A stretch of DNA of 37,555 nt. It comes from Zygnema cylindricum (taxonomy: Eukaryota; Streptophyta; Zygnematophyceae; Zygnematales; Zygnemataceae). The notes beneath the pieces were generated by a model that was not told the origin of the DNA, made no database searches, and saw nothing but the letters and a program-made list of their open reading frames with translations. Where the stretch lies: the NCBI GenBank assembly GCA_037447655.1, contig JBBHKE010003501.1, forward strand, positions 1-37,555, given 5' to 3'. Made by a program: the position numbers and the translations under genes. Numbering within the stretch: position 1 is the stretch's first letter; each line of letters begins with the position of its first letter. Shown here in pieces: positions 30,850 through 37,555 of this stretch.

Positions 30850-33800
30850 CTAGTAGGGAGGCGTTCCTGCTGATGTGGGTCGTCTGCGATTCCTGCGAGG
30901 ATTGGCTGCGAGAAGACAGGAGGTTTGCTCCACTATGTCCCAATCCTCGTCCGCAGTCAGCATCTCGGCCGCCTTTGGATTGGCCAATAGCAGCTTGGCA
31001 GAGAGGTATCCGGCAATGGACCACGTCTGGTGGAGCCGAGCCTGCTTGCCTATGAACCGCCCACTCCTGTTTTGGCAGAATTCCCATTCCATCCGAGGAG
31101 AGCCACCCCGACCGAATAACTTTGTACGTTGTCAGTCGAGAGTGAGGAAAGTTTGTGTTTCTTAGAGAATACGAGGGGATGAGGATACGAGAGCCGCACA
31201 AATTGTTTTTTTGTTCTACAGACGGAAGGTGGTAGATAGATTGGCAGATAGATTAAACCAGTAGTATGGTAAGCACATGTTTTTTGGGAACTCTACAAAA
31301 CCACTTGAAAAAAACACACACTATGCCTTGGTGGATTTCAACTCTCTTATAAAATGATCACATTATCGGAAATTACTCATGTTTTGTAAACAAAACGTGA
31401 GTAGTAATCACGCATTGCATAGTGTTACAAGTTCGTCATACATACAGTTACTCACCAAACTGTACAAATAATCAATAAACTCTGAGTAACTTTTGACACT
31501 GTGATCGCCCTAATACTAAGAGCTGGAAATACTACGAGGAAGAGAGAAAAAGTTTGACTTTACCGTGTGTCATAATACTCGGCCCAGCGGTCAGCTCGCA
31601 GCCTCTTCTCAGCGACCTCCACCGCCCTCTGCGCCAATTGGGGACGCCCCATCTTGATGCAGGCCAAGGTGAACTGCAGCAATAAGGAAAAAGGAGAAAG
31701 GGAAAAAAAATAAAAATCCTATCAATACCGCTCTCCACAAACAGACAGGTGAGAACTCTGATTGTTGCGGTCATTCTCCATCCTCGAACGCATCGTATGA
31801 GCTTCCTTACAGGCGGTCACATTGGGGGACATTCTGAGGGCACTCTACAAACTAGCATAGGTATAATGTGGAACTTACTCCCTATCGCTATTAGAGCTAA
31901 TGACTCTAATTTAAGCGAGTGTTCTTTTTTTTCCCCGAAATCATAAACTAGCGTTAATGACACTAGTTAGTTAAGTGGCCCATAACGAGCCACGTTCAGA
32001 AACATAATTAGTATAGTTCATTCTTATCAAGAGTTCACGTTAGATTTTCTACTGATTGAAACTCATGAGAATGATGGACTCTAATCTCAGCCACACCTTC
32101 AGTAGCTACTATCTATATATCATGCATGTTTAGGACCTCTGCACCTACTTCAAAATCGATTTCTGACCCACGGATACGACTCTCAGGCATGGCTTCCCAG
32201 AGACAGCTTCTTCTTGCAACCTTATAATAATTGATATTCAATTAAGACTGTTAGGACTGCGTTTGATGGGGACAGTAAAAACAAACAACTTGACCTTGCT
32301 AAGAGCGTTTAATTGCCTGGAGCTTAACTCTCGACACACGAGTCTGGCCCACAGTGAAGTTTATAATTCATAATCCATAATTCTAAGTGCTGTGTCCCGC
32401 TAATAAGTATTTCCTAACCTCCCACTAGCATCTATAGAACCCCAGGGGAGTCAGGATAGGGGAAAGCTGATTCAGATATCTGTAGCGGAAAATTGTAATA
32501 CTTTTCTGCTCCAAAAAAGAAGAAGACTGGCAAATTCCACCAGAAAAGACATCCAGCTCAAAAAAGATCACAAGCCAAGCGAATGAATCTAAACCGGCAA
32601 ATCGGTGGATTTCAAACTAATGAAATAATAGCATAAAACCTTAACCCAATTGCCTGACTGCTTCGCAGACTGTCAACCATACCATTGATAAACAATGAAG
32701 ACATGGTTTCAAAAAAATTAGACGTTTTTGCCTCGTTTCAAAAGCAACATTGACCTCCTTGTGGAACTATTAACATATATGTACGCCAGATGAACCTCTT
32801 AATAATTCCATAAAATTCATGCATTTCCCTGGCAACAAAAGGATCTTAGTAACTTTCCATATCACCAGAAGAAATCAGCTCCTAAGGCCGGAAAATAATA
32901 CCTGCCATAAAAGCACTGGCCACGAGCCACCATTATGATAGGACCATGGCCTGCATGTGCCCAAACAAAAAGTACAAAAAAAAAAAAAAAAAAAACGGTT
33001 ACTTATATATATTACAGTCGAAACTCCTCTTAGAAGTAAGTACACCTGGAGGTAAATGATGGCAGGTTCAGAGGGAGAGGGAGAGGGAGAGGGAGAGGGA
33101 GAGGGAGAGGCAGAGGGAGAGACCGAGGAGGAGAGGAAGGAAGCACAGAGTCATTTTCAACTTCTACTAAGCAAGCTGTCTCCTTCACTAAGACATACGT
33201 GTTTTTCGGATCGGCCCCCGTGATGATGCGCCACTCTTCACCTTCCAACGCTGGAAAACATATTTTTAAGGGCATGTGTCCAATCAAATCGTCCCACTTG
33301 GCCTCGATGAGGTCCAGAATGGCCTCACTTTGCTCATCTGTCGCCAGGGAGCTGATGACGGCCCAAAGATTCCCGAGCATAAAAAATCGAAAATCCATAT
33401 GTGCCGGTTGCACATTGCCTACAAAATAGCCTCCCTTGTCAGGCATCCAGTCTACAAGCCAAGGAGAAATCTGCTCGGGGTAGATGTTGAACTTGTTCAC
33501 TGCCTCGTGGGAGTATTCCTCAGTCTTATATCGGTAAATAGCGTTGATCTTCGCAAGGTCGGCCCAATAATACTCGCGAATGTGGAAGCTTAAAGCTGTG
33601 AGGCGAGCATTTACGGCTCGAATTAGTTCCGCCCCTCCATTCTCTGGAGTGATCATCTCCCGGGCCGCCCTCAAAGCCCCATAGAACAAAGACTGCAGGA
33701 AAACTCTAGAGGCTTCGGTCAGGAAACAGGTATCGAAAGAAACCATTGCATTGGAACAAAAGAAACGGCAACTTAATCTCAAACCCGCCACTACAGTAAA

Positions 33801-35326
33801 CACAAGACGAAACAGATGCACGAATGTCACATAAAACTCAATCGTAAAATGCTGCAAATCGCAAGTCACAATCACTCCACCATGTTCACAATCCCCTCCC
33901 TACATTCCCCAAAGAAAAGAAAAAAACAAACAAACACAAAAAGGAGAAACAAAACAAACGCAAACCACCCCGTTCCCAGTCCAAAGAACAAACTGTCCAA
34001 AGAACAACATCTCCAAAATCCAAACCATCTACATAAAAAAAACAACCCTCCATTCCCATCTCTCCTCCCGTGCACCAAAACCCGCCCGCCTTACAAAAGA
34101 CTGCCTCCAAAACCGTAACCATTCTCCCACTATCCCTCTATTTACCTCTCGCCAATCACCATGAGATAGTAGTACCTGTATCTCTAGCGGGTGTCCGTGA
34201 ATACCGAGGCGTCGATCAATCATGCATGGCCCGTCGGTGGTGATGAGTGTGGGGAACATGTCGAAGTGGTCCGCCAGACAGACCTTGAGTATGAGGCGGA
34301 TGCCCGTCTGGAAGTCCACGCGGCGCTGGAGAGACAGGTCGCCGGTACACCGACCGTAGGCTCGCAGAAGCATTATCCACCACAGCCCTGCATGGGACAC
34401 GAGGGCCGAGAGATTCAGTTGAAGTTGAAAGAGCGAGGATAGGGAGGAGCGGGGATAGGGAGGAGCGGTACGGGAATGGAATGAGAAAGAGACGCAGTCC
34501 TATGTAAGACTGAGGGACGAGAGAATCAGACAAGTGAGGTTACTGCACAAGTGAGGCTATGGAGTGGTTGGAAAGAAACGGAAAGAGAAACAGAGACACA
34601 GGGTCAAAAATGGAACAGTGGTAAAAGAATGGAATGTGAAACAGGACACAGTCTTGCATGAGAATGAGGGCTGAGAGATTCAGTTAAAGTTGCACAAGTG
34701 AAGATAGGGAGAAGTGGTAAGGGAATAAAATGAGAAATAGACATAAGCTTTGGACAAGAACCGCCAGGCTAAGAGACCCGAATGAAGTCACACAAGTGAG
34801 AGGATAAGGGGCAGTGGAAAAGAGAGACCATACTCCCCATACCATCCTTCCCAGGGCTCAGAGAAACCGTAAAAAGTCGAAAGAATCAGATCGTATTTGA
34901 GGAACAGGAGTAGTGGGAAAGTGACTGGAAAGACAAAAACCAACAGACTCACCAGGCCATCCTTCCCAGGGCTTAGGAAATCAGATAAAACTGCAGAACT
35001 GAAGACAGGAAATAGTCTGGTAAATAACAACTAGACTCCCCGTACCATCCTCCCCGAGCCTCAGGAAATCATTCAAAGTCGAAAAAATCAGACTGTGATT
35101 GAGAATACCAACTAGCAGTGCAGTAATGGGAAGGGACTGGGATGAGAAATAGTGTGACACCTGAGTCAACGGGTGCCACTCGACCAATGGCGGATTCCCC
35201 AAAATCCGGGTCCAGATGCTCCTCCCATAGGCCCTCGTGGCCCTCCACCGCCACCTGGCGCACTTTGAAGCTAGCCGGCATCAGACCCTCCCCGGGCGTG
35301 AAGCAGTCCACCGACTTCTCCCAGCT
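30850..35326 (-). CDS. Alkaline/neutral invertase (GH100), C-terminal part, six exons
   Basis: The enzyme hydrolyses sucrose to glucose and fructose, in cytosol or organelles depending on clade. Exons on the minus strand, all phase-consistent: 35161-35326, 34176-34387, 33199-33692, 32902-32950, 31564-31673, 30850-31066 (stop TAG), giving about 415 residues. Diagnostic blocks: [159 protein letters not shown]. The tail NPRRNRRRP fits the clade with organelle-targeted members. The acidic residues of MIDRR and EYYD, which I believe include the catalytic pair, are present. Missing: the N-terminal catalytic-domain exons with the NYDQVFIRDF-type motif, so the gene is cut by the window or truncated. 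Confidence 0.93.
31836..32060. mobile_element. Possible diverged CACCG-family copy in an invertase intron
   Basis: GTGGCCCATAACGAGCCACGTTC followed by ATAATTAG resembles the GTGGACCATAATCTGCCACGTC block of 37383-37402, and CTAATGACTCTAAT / TAGCGTTAATGACACTAG phrases flank it. The terminal repeats are not clear, so the call is weak. It lies in the intron 31674-32901. Confidence 0.3.
32976..32995 (-). other. T20 run before an invertase 3' splice site
   Basis: Twenty A on the plus strand form a T run on the coding strand, about 25 bases upstream of the acceptor TGCAG at 32951. It probably serves as the polypyrimidine tract of that intron. Confidence 0.6.
33071..33122. repeat. GGGAGA microsatellite in an invertase intron
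   Basis: About eight hexamer units GGGAGA with one interruption (GGCAGA). On the coding strand this is a CTCTCC pyrimidine tract, within the 248-nt intron 32951-33198. Confidence 0.95.
34388..35160 (-). repeat. Invertase intron made of diverged tandem modules
   Basis: Two module types repeat. Type A carries GAGGGNCGAGAGATTCAG on the plus strand at about 34401, 34512 and 34666, with a weaker fourth copy near 34765. On the coding strand it is a pyrimidine tract followed by CATGCAG, CATAG or CATGCAAG; the first copy is the real splice acceptor. Type B carries CCATCCTTCCCAGGGCT-like sequence at about 34841, 34954 and 35044, at 113- and 90-bp spacing. The copies are substantially diverged, so the array is old. 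Confidence 0.7.
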
Positions 35327-35930
35327 CTGACACCCCCCAAGATCCCTCCCTCCACCCCCTCGCCCTTCAGAAATTTCCCCCACTGCTTGTCCTTCAAAAG
35401 TCTTGGACTCCCTCCAATCATCGCAGGGGAAAATCCCACAATGAGATCTTGGAGAATTCACTACCAGAACAAGAAAGAAAAGGAAAAATGAAATGTCCTT
35501 TTCAGAACCAACCGAATTAAGCCATGTTTCTCTGACATCTTTCCAATACCATCGCCCTCCCGGCCTCCCTCCCTTCCCCTCAAATCTCCACTGCTCTCTC
35601 CCTCCTCCCTCCCAACACCCACCTCTCACAGAACCAAAACCGTTTCCCCTCGTTTACTCCTCCCGCCCTCCATATTCCCTCCTTTCCACCCCATCCTCCC
35701 TTCCATTCCACCATTTCCTTCCATCCATTCCCTCCATTCCTTCCATTCCATTCCCTCCATCCTTCCATTCCTCAGATCCATCCATTCCTTCCATTCCACC
35801 TCCCTCCATTCCCTCCATTCCCTCCCTCCCTCCATTCTTCCACCCTCCCTCCCCCTCCACCTCCTCCCTTCCCTCCTCCATTCCTCCATTCCCCCCTCCC
35901 CCCCTCCACTGGTCCATTCGCCTGACAAAT
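35327..35930. repeat. Upstream invertase intron: pyrimidine-rich CCATTCC minisatellite
   Basis: From about 35545 the plus strand is almost pure pyrimidine plus A, with CCATTCC, CCTCCATT and CCATCCATT units from 35690 to 35905. Long open frames on both strands (Pro/Ser-rich on plus, Gly/Glu/Trp/Met-rich on minus) are products of this composition. I find no GH100 N-terminal motif here. Confidence 0.75.
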
Positions 35931-36500
35931 GGATCACCTTCAGTCGATCAAGATCGACCGATCGTCCAAATCAACTCCATCAAATCTCAATAGGATTTTG
36001 CGCTGCGCTCGGCCTCAGGCTCCATCGAAACGTCCAGCAGGATGGGTTTTGAGGCATGGATTTTGGGGAGGTGTTGGGGGAGATAGAGGAAAGGGGAAGT
36101 TGGGAGAGGAAGGGGTGGTTTTGGGAGGGGGAGGGAGGTTGAGAGGGAGGAGCGGAAGAGAGAAGTCGAGGAGGGAAGAGTGGCGGGTGACACGTGGCAC
36201 AAGGAGAGTGGCATGGCGGGCGGGGCGGGCGGATACGCCGCACCGCCCGAATGTTTGGAATGGAGGGACAAGAGCGCAGCGGTCGCGCATTCGCACGGAG
36301 TCGCATGGCGGTCGCACGGCAGAGTCTGGGGGCAGATACGCGGAGAGATGGGCTGGACGACGTGTTCGATGGTACGGATTCGATGGTAGTACGGATGTAT
36401 TGTACGACGAGAATCTGCAGCGTTCGATTTCCGTATTGAAAAATATCATAATTGTCGGGTAGCGGCCCGCAAGTGGCAGCTACAGCTGAGCGGTGGATGA
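35931..36500. other. GC-rich island with G-rich tract and a G-box
   Basis: Noticeably GC- and CpG-rich compared with its surroundings. A G-rich run (36060-36180) contains many GGG and GGGG blocks. ACACGTGGC at 36190-36198 is a G-box (CACGTG) motif. Overlapping open frames exist on both strands; the minus one (36525 to 35980, beginning MFFSRSLPIIHRSAV) is Ser/Arg/Pro-rich like a transit peptide but shows no family match. It could be a promoter/5' exon of a minus-strand gene. Confidence 0.35.
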
Positions 36501-36954
36501 TTGGAAGACTTCGAGAAAAAAACAAAATGGAGCCAGCGTGGCGACATGTGTCCCTAGGCGGGGGGGTCAGGTCAAGGAACGGTCGTTAGGGCTTTCTCCA
36601 TGTTAGTGACTTAGGGTACGGTCACGGGTTATTTACTGTCGTTTTCCTTGTAAAACTTAGTGCCGTACTGCTAAAGTTGCAACCGTACGAAGAAATAATG
36701 CGATTCTTTGAATCAAGTCCGGAGAGGAATTCTTTGCCGGTTGCTGGCATTGTTTCCGTGTTTCGAACTCCCGGCCGGCAGTCACAGGAGGTTTGTACGA
36801 ACGGGTGGCTCCAAAACTTGTACGTTTCATAAGCTCATATATTTCGTGTCGCTCAGTGACGAAATTTGTAATGTGTTTGTAACATAACATAGTTGTCCAA
36901 TTCGTACGGATTTCGACTTTTTCCCGAAAACTACGTAGTATTCGCTTGTTTCGT

Positions 36955-37282
36955 ATATTTCGCAAATTAAGTACTTTTTACTGTACAAAAATGTACAAAA
37001 ATGTACGAAAAGCGTGACCCTAAAAAATCCTTAAAAAATATAAAAAAGGAACGGAAGACATACGGTATCAGTAAAAAAAATCTAAGACAGTTGTACTGAA
37101 CTATACGAGAAAGTACAAGAATGTACCCTAAAAACCCTAAAATCCCGCATAAATAACCCTAGCATAAACGGCAATGTACGGCAATGCCAAAAATGTACGG
37201 AAATGTAACGCAGCTGTATTTAATAATACGGAAATGTACGACAGTCTACTGTAAATAATATAAAATAAATAACCGTGAAAGG
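36955..37282. repeat. GTAC-rich repeat field
   Basis: Dense AATGTAC, TGTACGGAAATGTA and TACCCTAAAAA phrases. A unit with AATCTAAGACAGTTGTA and AATGTACCCTAAAAA at 37080-37135 recurs at 37498-37555, beyond the inverted-repeat element, so that element sits inside this repeat field. CCCTAAAAACCCTAAAA at 37125-37141 is telomere-like. The GTAC richness recalls the LTR copy at 1480-1740. Confidence 0.65.
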
Positions 37283-37485
37283 TACACCGCGAATCGTTAC
37301 TAGCGTTATGAACTCTATATCGGCACCCCAAAATTTTGACATTGATACCTTAAATAGAATAAACTACACTATTTAAGGACGTGGACCATAATCTGCCACG
37401 TCTCCTGGAACTACATTAGAATGAATGACGCTAATTTTTTCTTTACACTAATAATTTCTCAACGCTAATAACGATTCGCGGTGTA
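37283..37485. mobile_element. CACCG-family inverted-repeat element, best-preserved 203-bp copy
   Basis: Ends are TACACCGCGAATCGTTACTA (37283) and ACGATTCGCGGTGTA (to 37485), inverted over 23 bases with a single difference, each with TA at its outer edge. The interior has a CGGCACCCCAAAATTTTGAC block shared with 14060-14110 and a GACGTGG/GCCACGTC pair shared with the copy at 15590. It has no coding capacity. Confidence 0.85.
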
Positions 37486-37555
37486 ATGCACAGAAAAATC
37501 TAAAACAGTTGTAATTAAAATACGGAATAAACGAAAATGTACCCTAAAAAGCCTA
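37486..37555. repeat. Continuation of the GTAC-rich repeat to window end
   Basis: Matches 37071-37140 by eye (AAAATCTAAAACAGTTGTA, then AATGTACCCTAAAAA). It was probably contiguous with it before the 203-bp element inserted. Confidence 0.6.

Noticed and set aside
33030-33875. 281-codon minus-strand frame taken as one exon
   Set aside because: Only 33199-33692 matches GH100 invertase. Both ends run through splice sites (donor GTATGT at 33198, acceptor TGCAG at 33693) into intron, including the GGGAGA microsatellite.
35493-35993. Pro/Ser-rich plus-strand and Gly/Glu/Trp-rich minus-strand frames
   Set aside because: Translation of a CCATTCC-type minisatellite; no family and extreme composition.
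35929-36462. 177-codon Arg/Gly-rich plus-strand frame
   Set aside because: GC-rich, purine-biased sequence with an equally long frame opposite; no recognisable domain.

Overview
This window looks like nuclear DNA of a land plant. Two plant-type, intron-rich housekeeping genes point left to right and right to left toward each other, and are embedded in LTR-retrotransposon remains and short terminal-inverted-repeat elements. Introns use GT-AG borders (one GC-AG). The gene families (NUP160 and a plant alkaline/neutral invertase) together with Ty1/copia relics argue for a streptophyte. The quite divergent NUP160 and the style of the gag-protease relic make a non-flowering plant (bryophyte or lycophyte) my guess, but the sequence alone does not settle it.

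Layout. 1-9.2 kb: a nest of decayed Ty1/copia elements. A plus-strand element (integrase 2459-3379, start of reverse transcriptase to about 3953) is cut inside its RT by the 3' LTR of a minus-strand element (LTR 3954-4600, RT end and RNase H 4613-5601). That RT in turn breaks off next to its YVDD motif, where a second plus-strand element starts (about 5602 to beyond 8884; gag start, internal deletion, integrase end, RT, RNase H, polypurine tract, 3' LTR start). Further LTR copies of the minus-strand element's family lie at 1-251 (minus) and 892-1680 (plus). 9.2-14.0 kb: a second, different retroelement relic with a gag-like frame and a retropepsin-like frame but no recognisable RT, preceded by an unidentified decayed reading frame. 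14.0-15.2 kb: two short inverted-repeat elements.

15.2-27.3 kb, plus strand: NUP160, a nuclear-pore Y-complex scaffold subunit, with about 25 exons. Most exon joints are phase-consistent; two N-terminal joints stay unresolved. 27.3-30.8 kb: intergenic, nothing coding seen. 30.85-35.33 kb, minus strand: the C-terminal ~415 codons of a GH100 alkaline/neutral invertase in six phase-consistent exons; the N-terminal catalytic-domain exons are not in the window. 35.3-37.6 kb: pyrimidine-rich minisatellite, a GC-rich island, a GTAC-rich repeat field and another inverted-repeat element.

The most notable structure is a dispersed family of small (about 200-445 bp) elements with ends like CACCGCGAATCGTTATTAG flanked by TA. 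At least six copies lie in this one window, three of them within the NUP160 locus. All alignments, splice sites and homologies here were made by eye; no search was run.
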